64,000 bases of DNA from Hyphomicrobiales bacterium (GCA_900472925.1 UCJU01000027.1:1-64000); one strand, 5' to 3'; positions 38,523 to 49,200 are shown, counted from the first letter of the stretch. The notes: a model not told the origin generated them from the letters alone. Numbers and translations: made by a program.

Positions 38523-39938
38523 ATGAACCAAGACCTTTTGACCCTTTTCGACTGCGATGAAGGACAGTTGCGCGCCCAGATCGCCGATGCTCTCGAGGGC
38601 GCAGATGACGGCGAATTGTTCGTTGAGCATGCGCAGGCGGAATCGCTGACCTTCGATAATGGTCGCCTCAAGGGCGGAAGTTTCAACACCGACCAGGGTT
38701 TCGGCCTGCGCGCAGTCGCCGGTGAGACTGTCGGTTACGCGCATGCAGGCGAGCTATCTCTGGCAGCGCTCAAACGCGCATCCGACGCGGTCGGTGCGGT
38801 TACCAAAGGCTATTCCGGCTCCTATGCGGCTGCCCCGCAACGTACCAACAAGAAGCTGTATGGCGATGAAAATCCGATTGGTGCGCCGAGCTTCGAGGAA
38901 AAGGTCAAGCTTCTGACCGAAATCGACGCTTACCTGCGCGACAAGGATCCGAAGGTCCGTCAGGTCACGGCAAGTGTTGCTGCCAGCTGGCAGATCGTGG
39001 ATATCCTTCGTGCCGACGGTCACCGCGTCAGCGACATCCGCCCCATGACCCGCATCAATATTTCGGTCATTGCCGGTGAAGGCGACCGCCAGGAGAGCGG
39101 TTCCTACGGCATTGGCGGACGCGTCGGGTTCGGCGATTTCATCACGACGGAAAACTGGCAGCGCGGCGCGGACGAGGCGCTGCGGCAAGCTCTGGTCAAT
39201 CTCACGGCCGTCGATGCGCCTGCCGGTACTATGGATGTGGTCCTGGGCGCTGGCTGGCCGGGTGTGATGTTGCATGAAGCCGTTGGCCACGGGCTGGAAG
39301 GTGATTTCAACCGCAAGAAAACCTCGGCTTTTGCAGGACTCCTTGGCGAAATGGTCGCCGCTCCCGGCGTCACTGTCGTGGATGACGGCACCATCGACAA
39401 CCGCCGCGGTTCGCTGACGGTAGACGACGAAGGCACGCCTTCCGCCTACAATGTACTGATCGAAAACGGCAAGCTGGTAGGCTACATGCAGGACCGGCAG
39501 AACGCCCGCCTGATGGGCATGAAAGCCACGGGCAACGGACGCCGCCAGGGATATTCCCACGTGCCGATGCCGCGCATGACCAACACCTATATGCTTGGCG
39601 GTGACAAGACACCGGAAGAGATCATCGCATCGGTCAAGAAGGGTATCTACGCCGTGTCCTTCGGTGGTGGTCAGGTCGATATCACCTCCGGCAAGTTCGT
39701 CTTCGGTTGCACCGAAGCCTATCTCATCGAAAACGGCAAGATCGGAGCGCCGGTCAAGGGTGCGATGCTGATTGGCAACGGACCGGACGCCATGAAGCGC
39801 GTAACGATGATCGGCAACGACATGAAGCTAGATACTGGCATCGGCAATTGCGGCAAGGGCGGCCAGTGGGTGCCCGTTGGCGTCGGCCAGCCGCATCTGC
39901 GCATGGACCAGATCACCGTGGGTGGAACCAAGGCCTGA
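38523..39938 (+). CDS. tldD: Metalloprotease TldD
   Basis: 471 residues from the ATG at 38523 (MNQDLLTLFDCD). The zinc motif is HEAVGHGLEGD at about 251, an HExxxH form, and the downstream CTEAYLIENGKI carries the third ligand. TldD pairs with TldE (PmbA) to process unstructured peptides such as microcins and CcdA in E. coli. No tldE is adjacent here. Ends 146 bases before the VOC gene. Confidence 0.95.
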   Translation: MNQDLLTLFDCDEGQLRAQIADALEGADDGELFVEHAQAESLTFDNGRLKGGSFNTDQGFGLRAVAGETVGYAHAGELSLAALKRASDAVGAVTKGYSGSYAAAPQRTNKKLYGDENPIGAPSFEEKVKLLTEIDAYLRDKDPKVRQVTASVAASWQIVDILRADGHRVSDIRPMTRINISVIAGEGDRQESGSYGIGGRVGFGDFITTENWQRGADEALRQALVNLTAVDAPAGTMDVVLGAGWPGVMLHEAVGHGLEGDFNRKKTSAFAGLLGEMVAAPGVTVVDDGTIDNRRGSLTVDDEGTPSAYNVLIENGKLVGYMQDRQNARLMGMKATGNGRRQGYSHVPMPRMTNTYMLGGDKTPEEIIASVKKGIYAVSFGGGQVDITSGKFVFGCTEAYLIENGKIGAPVKGAMLIGNGPDAMKRVTMIGNDMKLDTGIGNCGKGGQWVPVGVGQPHLRMDQITVGGTKA

Positions 39939-40084
39939 AGGCAAGGTCTATTCTGGATTGAATTTTTCCTGATACAGTGTCTCAATCGATTGTCGTCCTG
40001 CAACGTTTCTGCCTGAGTGGAGTTACGCTCCCTGCGCATAAGCGTTGTAGATATTGTATTTTTTGAAGGTGACATGGCGATAGA

Positions 40085-40522
40085 ATGACTTTTACAGCAA
40101 ATGCACTTGTTCCCGAACTGGCCGTCAGTGACTGGCCGCGAAGCCGCTCCTTTTATTGCGATCTCATTGGTTTTCATGTGGTTTATGAGAGGCCGGAAGA
40201 AGGCTTCACCTATCTTGCACTGGGCGATGCGCAACTGATGATCGACCAGATTGGCGCCGGGCGGACCTTTGAGGATGAGAGCGTTCCCGTCACGTACCCG
40301 TTTGGGCGCGGCATGAACCTGCAGCTGATTGTACCGTCGCTGGAAACCATTCTCGAACGCTTGCAACGTGCTGGCATCGAACTGTTTCTGCCGCTCGAGG
40401 AGAAATGGTATCGACGCGGCGAGACAGAGGTCGGCAACCGGCAGTTTATCGTCGCCGACCCCGATGGTTACCTCATCCGACCCTTCGAAAGTCTGGGCGA
40501 GCGCCCTTTCCGGTTCGGTTGA
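40085..40522 (+). CDS. VOC-superfamily protein (glyoxalase/bleomycin resistance type)
   Basis: 145 residues. One VOC module pair: LVPELAVSDWPRSRSFYCDLIGF, QLMIDQIGAGRTFED, then FPYGRG-like MNLQLIVPSLETILERLQ and REFIV-like NRQFIVADPDGYLIRPFESLG. The metal-binding Glu/His pattern is partial, so it may bind rather than convert a ligand; proteins of this length are often annotated bleomycin resistance, without proof. Directly followed (1 base) by the HAD gene, so likely one transcript. Confidence 0.87.
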   Translation: MTFTANALVPELAVSDWPRSRSFYCDLIGFHVVYERPEEGFTYLALGDAQLMIDQIGAGRTFEDESVPVTYPFGRGMNLQLIVPSLETILERLQRAGIELFLPLEEKWYRRGETEVGNRQFIVADPDGYLIRPFESLGERPFRFG

Positions 40523-40523
40523 C

Positions 40524-41195
40524 ATGGCGAGACTGCTGCGCAGACCGAAAGCTGTCATTTTCGACATGGACGGCCTCCTGATCGAAAGCGAGAAACATTA
40601 TCGAGACTCGTTTCTGGCCGCGTCAGACGAAGGCGGACACGGCATGACCGTCGATGTCTACCAGCGGGTGTGTGGCAGTCCCTGGAATATCATCACCCGC
40701 ACCATACACTCGGAATATGGCGACGATTTTCCGATGGAGGCGTTTCGAGATGCCTGGCTTCGTCATCTGGCGATACAGATGGCAGATGGTGTGGCACTGA
40801 AAGCCGGTGTTGTCGAAATCCTCGACCTGCTGGATGAATTGCACATGCCCCGCGCTATTGCGACGTCATCCGGTCATGACTCCGTCAACCGCCACTTGCA
40901 GCCCTTCCATCTCACCCGGCGGTTCGATCATATTCTGGCGCGTGGTGACTATGCCGAGCCAAAGCCAGCGCCTCATCCCTATCTCAGCGCCGCTCAACGT
41001 CTCGGCTTTGCGCCGGAGGATTGCCTTTCGCTGGAAGATTCCTATCATGGCGTCCAGTCCGCGTGGAGCGCTGGAACCCAGACCATCATGGTGCCGGACG
41101 TTGCGCCAGCGACGGATACCATGCGCGAAAAATGCGTGGCGATTTGCGACGATCTCTTTGAGGTCGCAACACTTTTAAAGTCTGCACAAAGCTAG
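40524..41195 (+). CDS. HAD hydrolase, beta-phosphoglucomutase-like
   Basis: 223 residues from the ATG at 40524; a longer frame overlapping the VOC gene is rejected. Motif I FDMDGLLIESE, motif II ATSSGHDS, motif III in AEPKPAPHPYL and motif IV SLEDSYHGVQSAWSAG are complete. Class IA HAD phosphatase or phosphomutase for a sugar phosphate or similar. It overlaps the convergent MazG-like gene by 4 bases at the stops. Confidence 0.91.
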   Translation: MARLLRRPKAVIFDMDGLLIESEKHYRDSFLAASDEGGHGMTVDVYQRVCGSPWNIITRTIHSEYGDDFPMEAFRDAWLRHLAIQMADGVALKAGVVEILDLLDELHMPRAIATSSGHDSVNRHLQPFHLTRRFDHILARGDYAEPKPAPHPYLSAAQRLGFAPEDCLSLEDSYHGVQSAWSAGTQTIMVPDVAPATDTMREKCVAICDDLFEVATLLKSAQS

Positions 41196-41500
41196 ATAGA
41201 GCCGGGCTCGAAACGCCATTTCCGTTTGATGGACGTCTCCAGATCAAGACCGTTATGGTGGGCAAGAAGCAGAACATGGCCAAGCAGATCAGCGGTTTCG
41301 TCTGACAGGTCCTGACGCATTTCTTCTGTGGTCCTGCCTTTACTGCGCCCACGACCGCTCAGCCGGTTCCAGGCCTGCGTCACCTCTCCGACCTCCTCCT
41401 GAAGCTTGAGAAGATACCAGTCCGGGTCCCGCTCTATGTCATTGGCGCTCGCATATTTTTGCGAGGCCAGCTCAAATTGCTGCATGAGGTGAGAAAGCAT
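41192..41500 (-). CDS. MazG-like nucleotide pyrophosphohydrolase
   Basis: 102 residues. All-alpha NTP pyrophosphatase pattern: LLKLQEEVGEVTQAW holds the first ExxE pair and LSDETADLLGHVLLLAH the second acidic pair (E..D). It should bind magnesium and hydrolyse non-canonical or excess NTPs to NMP, though small members are diverse. Convergent with the HAD gene (4-base overlap). Confidence 0.86.
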   Translation of the reverse strand: MLSHLMQQFELASQKYASANDIERDPDWYLLKLQEEVGEVTQAWNRLSGRGRSKGRTTEEMRQDLSDETADLLGHVLLLAHHNGLDLETSIKRKWRFEPGSI

Positions 41501-41603
41501 ACGTTCTTCCTTTGTTCACGCACACTACTGATCATATTTTTGGGGCTGTGTCGATGCCGAAGATGCGGCGCTGCTTTTCAGCACGCCGCATCATGCTGCG
41601 TGT

Positions 41604-42224
41604 TCACGGATACATTCGCACCTTCGACCATTCACCTTCCGGTGTGTCGCGACGGAATTCTACACGGTCATGCAAGCGGAATTTGCCGTCCTGCCAGAAC
41701 TCGATAGTCAAAGGCTGGATGCGGAAACCCGACCAATGCGGCGGGCGGGGAATATCGCCTATCGCGTATTTGGCGGTGTAGGTCGCAACGGCTTTTTCCA
41801 AAGCGAAACGGCTTTCCAAAGGTCTGGACTGCTTGGACGCCCAGGCACCTATGCGGCTACCGCGTGGACGTGACGCGTAATATTCATCAGCCTCCTGATC
41901 GCTGACGACCTCTACGGAGCCACGGATACGAACCTGTCGGCGCAGGCTTTTCCAGTGAAAACACATGGCGCCCTTCTGCTGGCCGAGCAGTTCTATACCC
42001 TTGCGGCTCTCGAAGTTCGTGTAGAAAACAAACCCTCTTTCATCGGCGTGTTTCAGCAGAACCATACGCACGCTGGGCATGCCGTCTTCGTCCACCGAGG
42101 CGAGCGCCACGGCGTTTGGATCGTTGATTTCAGAGGCCGTTGCATCACGCAACCAATCCGCAAAAAGTGCGAAAGGTTCATTTTCCTCTGTAAAGTCACT
42201 GGATGTTAACCGGCTTTCCGACAT
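41604..42224 (-). CDS. pdxH: Pyridoxine/pyridoxamine 5'-phosphate oxidase
   Basis: 206 residues. FMN enzyme making pyridoxal phosphate. Visible motifs: [22 protein letters not shown] (FMN and substrate), [26 protein letters not shown] and the C-terminal [24 protein letters not shown] signature. Length is typical. It should supply PLP to ThrC and others. Divergent from the lipoprotein gene at 42282. Confidence 0.96.
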   Translation of the reverse strand: MSESRLTSSDFTEENEPFALFADWLRDATASEINDPNAVALASVDEDGMPSVRMVLLKHADERGFVFYTNFESRKGIELLGQQKGAMCFHWKSLRRQVRIRGSVEVVSDQEADEYYASRPRGSRIGAWASKQSRPLESRFALEKAVATYTAKYAIGDIPRPPHWSGFRIQPLTIEFWQDGKFRLHDRVEFRRDTPEGEWSKVRMYP

Positions 42225-42281
42225 ATTGAATAAAATGCTCCTAAGCTGATTTGCATACCAGAGATGGATTCTGGTTGAGAG

Positions 42282-42731
42282 ATGGTGATCGTCATAGCAA
42301 AGTCGAACAGTCTAACAAAGAGCTTCTTGTCATCAGTCGTGGATGTTTCCGCGTCTGCGTGCATGCTCGTCATGTTGACCGGTTGCGTCAGTCTGGATCT
42401 TTTTGGTGGCGACAAGGTCGACAAATCTCTGTCAACCGCATCCGTCCCCAACAAACAGACGACGCAGACACTTTCAGATGATGCGACCATCCGCAATGCC
42501 GTTACCTCTGCCGATCTCGCAAAAATTTCGGATTCTCCCCTTCCCTGGGCCAACGCTGCCACAGGAAGCGCAGGCGTCGTAACCGCCATCCGCGAAGACC
42601 GAAACACCGGTTTCGTCTGCCGCAACTTCGATACCACACGCCATTCCTTCGAAGGTATTGCCAGCTACAGTGGGCAAGCTTGCCTCTCCGAGACGGGCGA
42701 ATGGCTGATGACCCGCTTCAGCCAGAAATAA
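42282..42731 (+). CDS. Surface lipoprotein, RT0821/Lpp0805-like
   Basis: 149 residues. A hydrophobic segment ([14 protein letters not shown]) ends in the lipobox LTGC, Cys at about 35. The mature part includes [17 protein letters not shown] and a C-terminal domain with two cysteines ([23 protein letters not shown] then ACLSETGEW). This layout fits the RT0821/Lpp0805 surface protein family of alphaproteobacteria. Function unknown. A two-tier hairpin follows. Confidence 0.83.
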   Translation: MVIVIAKSNSLTKSFLSSVVDVSASACMLVMLTGCVSLDLFGGDKVDKSLSTASVPNKQTTQTLSDDATIRNAVTSADLAKISDSPLPWANAATGSAGVVTAIREDRNTGFVCRNFDTTRHSFEGIASYSGQACLSETGEWLMTRFSQK

Positions 42732-42751
42732 ACCATTTACCCTGTCTATCA

Positions 42752-42789
42752 TTACAGGCTTGGCACCTTGCCAAGCAACGCGCCTGTAA
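42752..42789 (+). terminator. Two-tier hairpin after the lipoprotein gene
   Basis: Outer TTACAGG/CCTGTAA and inner CTTGGCA/TGCCAAG (loop CCT), with a 7-base bulge on the 3' side. It starts 20 bases past the stop. No U tract follows, so it may be a processing or stability element rather than a true terminator. Confidence 0.45.
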
Positions 42790-42949
42790 AGGTCTGATTA
42801 GCAAGTTCTTGCGACAGTCAAATCCGATTTCAAACTGAATGATGCAACGCAAAGACCGCATGCACGTTCAAGACGAGTGGTATTCGTGTTGCAGGCTTTT
42901 CATGATGAAAAAATAAGGCCTGCACCGACTGGGGTGATTGGTGGTTCGG

Positions 42950-44041
42950 ATGCGTGATCCTTACTCTATTCTCGGCGTTCAAAGAGATGCCGGTTCAGAT
43001 GAAATAAAAGCAGCGTGGCGCTCGCAGGCGAAAGCCGTGCACCCTGATCACAATCAGACAGACCCAGACGCGACGGCGCGTTTTGCGGAGATCGGTCAGG
43101 CCTATGATCTGTTGAAAGACCCCCAAAAGCGGGGCCTGTACGATCAAGCCCGCCGTGCGGCGGAAACCAAGAAACGCGATCAGACCATCATGCAGCAGCG
43201 CGCGGCCGCCCGGGAAGCCGCACAGCGCGCGAAGGCTGCCGAAAAGCTGATGGAAGAGCTTGAGAAGGCGCAGGCTCGAACAGCGAAAGCGGAGGCGAAT
43301 GCCGACAGTGCCAAGCCGGAATCGGCGGAAGATATGCTGGAACGCATCTTTGGCGCAAACGCGAAAGCGAAGGTGGGATCCGCAAAACCCGAAGCCGATA
43401 CCGACGACCCGAACATGTCTACCGAGGAACGCGCTGCAGCGCGAACCGAAAAAATGGAAGCACGCGCCGCGCAGGCCAGCAGCTTCTTCGGCGCTCTTCT
43501 GCGCCGCATTCGCGGAACGACGACAGTGCCGGAGAAGGCACCTGACATCACTGCAGAAGCCATCATCACCGTGTCCGATCTTATCGAACAGAAATGGGTG
43601 ACGATCGGCATGCCGGAAGAGCGCGAAGTGCGCTTTCAGCTGGAACCCGGCATGACGGACGGTCACGTCGTTCGCTTGAAAGGTCAAGGCTTGAAGCTGC
43701 CTGAATCGGCTCGCGGCGATCTCGTGGTAACGCTTCTGGCGTCGCGCAACGACACGTTCTCGATCCGAAATTTCGACATTCACACAACATTTCCGATCTC
43801 TCTGGCCGACGCCGTTCTTGGCTGCGAGGCGACCGTTCAGTCCCCGCACGGCGAGTTGAAAGTGACCGTACCGGCATGGTCCGGTTCCGACCGGGCAATC
43901 CGTGTCGAGGGCAAGGGGTTGAAGGACGGATCAGGCGGTTATGGCGACTTTGTCGTGGAACTGCGCATCATTCTGCTGGATTCGCCAGACGCCAAAGTGA
44001 TGGATTTGATGCGCCATATGCGCGAAGGCCTCTATCTCTAG
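42950..44041 (+). CDS. DnaJ-like co-chaperone without zinc finger
   Basis: 363 residues from the ATG at 42950 (MRDPYSILGVQ); TTG 42938 and GTG 42941 upstream are alternatives. J domain at 1-65 with the HPD motif in AVHPDHNQ. A long Ala/Lys/Glu-rich helical stretch (about 70-190) follows instead of the Gly/Phe linker and zinc finger. The C-terminal half is the DnaJ substrate domain (IGMPEEREVRFQLEPGMTDG, GDLVVTLLASRNDTF, PISLADAVLGCEATVQSPHG). CbpA-like type; stimulates DnaK. Confidence 0.92.
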   Translation: MRDPYSILGVQRDAGSDEIKAAWRSQAKAVHPDHNQTDPDATARFAEIGQAYDLLKDPQKRGLYDQARRAAETKKRDQTIMQQRAAAREAAQRAKAAEKLMEELEKAQARTAKAEANADSAKPESAEDMLERIFGANAKAKVGSAKPEADTDDPNMSTEERAAARTEKMEARAAQASSFFGALLRRIRGTTTVPEKAPDITAEAIITVSDLIEQKWVTIGMPEEREVRFQLEPGMTDGHVVRLKGQGLKLPESARGDLVVTLLASRNDTFSIRNFDIHTTFPISLADAVLGCEATVQSPHGELKVTVPAWSGSDRAIRVEGKGLKDGSGGYGDFVVELRIILLDSPDAKVMDLMRHMREGLYL

Positions 44042-44192
44042 AGCGGTTCAGCATTCTTGAAGCTCGTTCTCGCGAAAGGCGTGAACAACGCACCCATTGT
44101 TACATTCCCTAACATCAGATGATCCTGCCCTGCTTGAACAGGCGTTCTGCCTATGCCATAGGCAAGTTTGATTTAAGTATAGGGAGCACCGA

Positions 44193-45011
44193 ATGGCTCA
44201 GACATCTGGCCTCATGGCTGGCAAGCGCGGCCTCATCATGGGCATCGCAAACAATCGTTCCATCGCATGGGGCATTGCAAAGGCTTGCGCCGATGCCGGT
44301 GCTGAACTTGCTTTCACCTGGCAGGGTGATGCGCTGAAGAAGCGCGTAGAGCCATTGGCCAAAGAACTGGGCGCGTTTATGGCGGGACATTGCGATGTGA
44401 CCGACCTTGAAACGATCGATGGCGTTTTTGCAAACATCGAAGCGCATTGGAGCAAAATCGATTTCGTCGTTCACGCGATTGCATTTTCCGACAAGGATGA
44501 GTTGACCGGCCGTTATCTCGACACCAGCCGCGATAACTTCAATCGCACCATGGATATCTCCGTCTACTCCCTGGCCGCAGTTGCAAAGCGTGCCGAGCCG
44601 GTGATGAACGATGGCGGAGCACTTCTGACCTTGACCTATTACGGCGCCGAAAAGGTCATGCCGAACTACAATGTCATGGGTGTTGCAAAGGCTGCTCTGG
44701 AAGCCAGCGTCCGCTATCTGGCCGTAGACCTCGGCAACCGCGGCATTCGCGTCAACGCCGTTTCGGCAGGACCGATCAAGACACTGGCCGCCTCCGGTAT
44801 CGGTGATTTCCGCTATATTCTCAAGTGGAACGAATATAATGCGCCGCTCAAGCGCACTGTTTCCATCGAAGAAGTCGGCAAGTCCGCGCTCTACCTTCTC
44901 TCCGATCTGTCGACCGGCGTGACAGGTGAAGTTCACCATGTTGATTCCGGTTACCACGCGATCGGGATGAAGGCGGTAGACGCACCTGACATCTCCGTTG
45001 TAAAAGATTGA
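44193..45011 (+). CDS. fabI: Enoyl-[acyl-carrier-protein] reductase (NADH)
   Basis: 272 residues. Last reductive step of fatty-acid elongation. SDR fold with the FabI nucleotide loop GIANNRSIAWGIA, catalytic Tyr149/150 and Tyr159 with Lys166 in TYYGAEKVMPNYNVMGVAKA, and the C-terminal GEVHHVDSGYHAIGM. Target of triclosan-type inhibitors in other bacteria. 151 bases after the DnaJ-like gene. Confidence 0.97.
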   Translation: MAQTSGLMAGKRGLIMGIANNRSIAWGIAKACADAGAELAFTWQGDALKKRVEPLAKELGAFMAGHCDVTDLETIDGVFANIEAHWSKIDFVVHAIAFSDKDELTGRYLDTSRDNFNRTMDISVYSLAAVAKRAEPVMNDGGALLTLTYYGAEKVMPNYNVMGVAKAALEASVRYLAVDLGNRGIRVNAVSAGPIKTLAASGIGDFRYILKWNEYNAPLKRTVSIEEVGKSALYLLSDLSTGVTGEVHHVDSGYHAIGMKAVDAPDISVVKD

Positions 45012-45019
45012 CATCAAGG

Positions 45020-45058
45020 TATCTCGCGCAAACGTGTACAGCGGTTTTGCGCGAGATA
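45020..45058. repeat. Long perfect palindrome after fabI
   Basis: TATCTCGCGCAAA (45020-45032) and TTTGCGCGAGATA (45046-45058) form a 13-bp perfect stem around a 13-base loop. No T run follows. The loop and right arm resemble a GTGTACAGCGGTTTTGCG string that I recall as recurrent between rhizobial genes, an unverified recollection. Confidence 0.5.
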
Positions 45059-45124
45059 TGCCAATGACAAGCGACATGCACCGCTTCAGGCGCATGTTTG
45101 AAAGACCAAGACAGGGGTTTCGAA

Positions 45125-45727
45125 TTGCTGGTCTATGTTATCCGTCACGGACAGACAGACTGGAATGCAATCCGCAGACTGCAAGGTCAAAAAGATATTC
45201 CGCTCAATGACTTCGGTCGGTCCCAGGCGACTGAAAACGGCAAAACGCTCTCGCGTATTCTCGGTCCAGCCGTCAATGATTTCGATTATGTTGCCAGCCC
45301 ATTGGGCCGCACACGTGAGACCATGGAACTGCTGCGTGGAGCGATGGGACTGAACCCGAAAGCCTACCGCACGGATGACCGCCTCGTGGAGATTTCTTTC
45401 GGTGACTGGGAAGGTCAGACACTTCCCGAACTGAAGATCACCGAACCCGAAAAAGTAAAATCTCGTAAAACCGCGAAATGGGATTTCATTCCGCCGGGGC
45501 AGGATGCCGAAAGTTATGAGATTCTGTCATGGCGTATAGGGGCATGGCTGTCTTCGGTCGATCGTCAAACCGTCTGCGTGTGCCATGGCGGCGTTATCCG
45601 CTCGATGTTTCGTCTGATATCCGGCATGGACAAGGACATAGCTGCGGACATTCCTATTCCGCAGGACCGCATCTTGAGGTTGGAAACAGAACAGGGTCTC
45701 GCCGAGTGGATCGACCCTGTGGCGTGA
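45125..45727 (+). CDS. Histidine phosphatase (phosphoglycerate mutase family)
   Basis: 200 residues from the TTG at 45125, with AGGGG 7 bases upstream; a TTG at 45098 is the alternative and no ATG fits. The catalytic RHG is at residues 7-9 (VIRHGQTDWN), the second arginine is in SPLGRTRETMEL, the Glu proton donor in LVEISFGDWEG and the second His in VCHGGVIRSMF. A small-molecule phosphatase or mutase of the PhoE/GpmB kind; substrate not determined. Confidence 0.9.
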   Translation: MLVYVIRHGQTDWNAIRRLQGQKDIPLNDFGRSQATENGKTLSRILGPAVNDFDYVASPLGRTRETMELLRGAMGLNPKAYRTDDRLVEISFGDWEGQTLPELKITEPEKVKSRKTAKWDFIPPGQDAESYEILSWRIGAWLSSVDRQTVCVCHGGVIRSMFRLISGMDKDIAADIPIPQDRILRLETEQGLAEWIDPVA

Positions 45728-45730
45728 CAG

Positions 45731-46027
45731 CTACTGGACGACCTCGAGGTCATCGACGACCCGCTTACCGTCGACTTCGGTGTAAAACACCACAACCTTC
45801 ACACCTGCCTGCAAGCCATCGAAGTTAAATTCCTCTGGCACCTTGTAACTCTTGCCATCCGCCAGCGTGATCGTCAGCCCTTTGACATCAACCTTGCTGA
45901 TTGTCGACTCCACGTCCACGCTCTGCGCAAACGCATTGAAGGGCGCGAACAGACCGGCTGTGGCCAAAAGTGCGGCAATCATCAAACGCATCGCTATGGC
46001 TTTCTTAAGGGTGCTGAAAAACTTCAT
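45731..46027 (-). CDS. DUF1344 secreted protein
   Basis: 98 residues from the ATG at 46027; a shorter start at 45991 (MRLMIAALL) is possible, as is an upstream one. Signal peptide (MIAALLATAGLFAPFNAFA) and a small domain with the repeated pattern ISKVDVKGLTITLADGKSYKVPEEF and LQAGVKVVVFYTEVDGK characteristic of DUF1344. Such small beta proteins are common in rhizobia. Function unknown. Convergent with the phosphatase (3 bases apart). Confidence 0.83.
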   Translation of the reverse strand: MKFFSTLKKAIAMRLMIAALLATAGLFAPFNAFAQSVDVESTISKVDVKGLTITLADGKSYKVPEEFNFDGLQAGVKVVVFYTEVDGKRVVDDLEVVQ

Positions 46028-46274
46028 ATGCGACAAGATTTGCCTCCCGAATGTGGCGGAATTCGCCCGCAACCATGACATTTTCAATCCAATTGATGAA
46101 CGGATTTTAACCTTTAATCAAGCGTTTAGAGAGCTAACCTCTCGTGATCGTCTGATCCGCATCAATGGCGCTTCAAAATGATGTAGAGCGAGAACTATAG
46201 TACTCGATTCAGATTATATTGTATTTTACCCGGTATAGCAGAGAAAAATTCGACGCTGCCGAAGGATAAATCCA

Positions 46275-49200
46275 GTGACTGTTTGGGCCGATATCGAAAA
46301 ACGCCTTAACGAAATCGTCAAGCGCCGGATCGCCGCCGCCCTGTTGGCGATGGCAATGGCCGGCATCATGCTCGGAGCCTTCAACCTTATCGATCACCGG
46401 GGCGCAGCGACGCTTCGTGACGATTTGGAAACGCATACTCGGTACGCCCTCGATGTCCTGCATGACAAACTGGTCATGCGTTTGAGCCAGGATGTTTCGA
46501 CACTGACGTCGCTTGGGCATTTCGCGACCCTGTCGTCCGACGAAACGTCAGCCGGGCTGGACAAGATCGCCAGTTATCAGCTGCAGCAATCCCAACATTT
46601 CATCGCCATCGGCATTGCGCGCGATTTTCATCTGGAAAAACTTTACACATCGCAATCGGCATCCGACCTCCCCCAAGACCAGATCGGATCGCTTCTGAGA
46701 GACCGTCTGGCGAAACTCGCCGCCCTTCCTCCAAAGGATCGCCTGCCGGAAACGCAAGTCTTCGAGCCTGCCGCAGGCGGCACCATCATGGTGATCGTGA
46801 CGGTTCCTCCAGCTTCGGCCACCAGCCCGGAGAAAAATGATCTGGTCCTGGCGCTTGTCGACCGAAAGAAGCTTTTCAAGGCAATCGGCCACGACACTGC
46901 GGTACCGCTGGATGGGAATGCCGGCCAGATCCGTTTCGAAATCCGCGACACGTTGACGAATGAAGTGATGGGCAGCGTTCTGGAACCCCTGCACGAGGAT
47001 TCCGTCGTCAAAGCGGTGGATTTGCCGGGTTCGCGTTGGGAAATACGCGCAACGCCTGCATCTGGCTGGGATGCGGTAAAGCCCTATTACAAATCCCTTC
47101 GCGCTACGCTCGCCATCGCCGCGTTGTCCATGTTCCTGCCCATTCTCGTGGCAGCCCTGCTTCTGTCGGAAAGAAATCGCAACATCAAGACGCTTCGGCT
47201 GCGCGAGACGAAACTTGTCGAGATTTCGCAACGTTTCAAGCTGGCCATGGACTCCTCCAGCATCGGCATATGGGAAATCGAAAACGATACATCGCGCTGC
47301 TATCTGGACGAACGTGCCGCCAGCCTGCATGGCTTTCCGATGATGGAACGGCGTCCGCTCCTGACCGAATGGCTGACGGCGCTGGTTATTGAAGACCGTT
47401 CGAAAGCGGCACGGTTTTTCTTCAACTGCTCCGCCGATCAACAGACATCGTCCGAGGTCTACAGGGTGCCACTGCCGGGCGGAACCGTTCGTTACCTGCG
47501 CTCCGCAGGCTCCAGCTACATCAAGCCGGACGGATCGTATCAGACGACCGGCATTTTGTGGGATGTCACATCAGACATGATCATGGCGCAAAAACTGCGC
47601 GAAGCAAAAGATACCAGCGATATCAAGAACGCAGAACTCGAATTGGCTCTCCATGAGTTATCGAGCCGTGAGCATGAGCTGGAGGAACTCTCGGGACGCC
47701 TGACGCTTGCGCTGGAATCCTACAATTGCGGCATTTGGGAAGCGGCCCACGACTATTCCGAAGCGATCTGGAACGAGCGTATGTGCGAACTCTACGGATT
47801 GCCGCCCGAGCCGGAAAGGCATGTGACGAGAGATGACTATCTGAGCTGCCTTCACCCTGACGAGCGACCCTTCGCCCTCGGTGCCGGGTCCACTGAAGCC
47901 GACGACCCGGATCGTATCTCGACCCAGCGCGTCCTGTTACCGAACGGCACTCTTCGCTACGTCAAGGCTGTCGGGCGCGTCCACAGCAACCGCAACGGGA
48001 CCAAGAAGGTTGTCGGGATCGCCTTCGATGTGACCGCAGACGTCCTGCTGTCGGAACAGCTCAGCTTTGCCAAGGACGAGGCGGAGGCGAGAAACGCCGA
48101 GCTCGAGCAGGCGAAAACCCGCATCGAGCACAATGCTCTGCATGATCCGCTCACCGGACTTGCGAACCGCCGCAAGCTTGACCAGCAGCTCGATGCACTT
48201 TCGTCCCCCGCATCTGGAGAGCGCAAACGGTTTGCCATCCTTCATCTCGATCTCGACCGCTTCAAGCAGATCAACGACACGCTTGGTCATGCGGCTGGCG
48301 ATGCCGTTCTCATCCATGCAGCAAAAATCCTGGCCCGGAATGTCCGCGAGGGCGATATCGTCGCCCGCATCGGCGGCGACGAATTCGTGATTCTGCTCTC
48401 GCAGTTGGGTGAAAAGGACAGCGTCAAATCGATAGCGACGAAGATTATCTCAGCCTTCAGCTATCCCTTCGATTTTGAAGGCTTTACCTGTCGCTGCGGC
48501 GTTTCGATCGGTATCGCATTTGCAGAATCCGGCTCGGCCGATGCGCGCCGCACGTTGATCAATGCCGACCTTGCTCTCTACCGCGCCAAGGCAACCGGCC
48601 GAAACCGATACGAGTTCTTCACCCAGAACCTTCAGGCAGAAATCGTCAATCACAAGCGAACAGCGGACGAGATTCTTGCTGGACTGGAAAAAGGCGAGTT
48701 CGAAGCCTGGTACCAGCCGCAATTTTGCGCCAACACCCACGAATTGACCGGTGTGGAAGCGCTTGTCCGCTGGCGCCATCCCGTCAAGGGCATTCTGACA
48801 CCGGACAAATTCCTGAAAATTGCGGAAGAACTCAACGTCGTATCCGCCATAGATCATATCGTCCTGCAACACGCGCTGCACGACAAGGAAATCTGGCGTC
48901 TGAGAGGCATTGATGTGCCGCGCGTATCGGTCAATGTCTCGGTCCGCCGCCTGCACGACGACCACCTTATCGACAGCCTTAAGCGGCTTGCCATCAAACC
49001 CGGCGAGATCACGTTCGAGCTCGTCGAATCCATTTTCCTCGATGAAAACGAAGACATCGCCACGAGCAATATCGAGCGCATCAAGGCTCTGGGTATCGAC
49101 ATCGAAATCGATGACTTCGGCACGGGCCATACGTCGATCATCAGCCTCTTACGCCTCAAGCCCAAGCGTCTGAAGATCGACAGGCAGCTGGTCATGCCCA

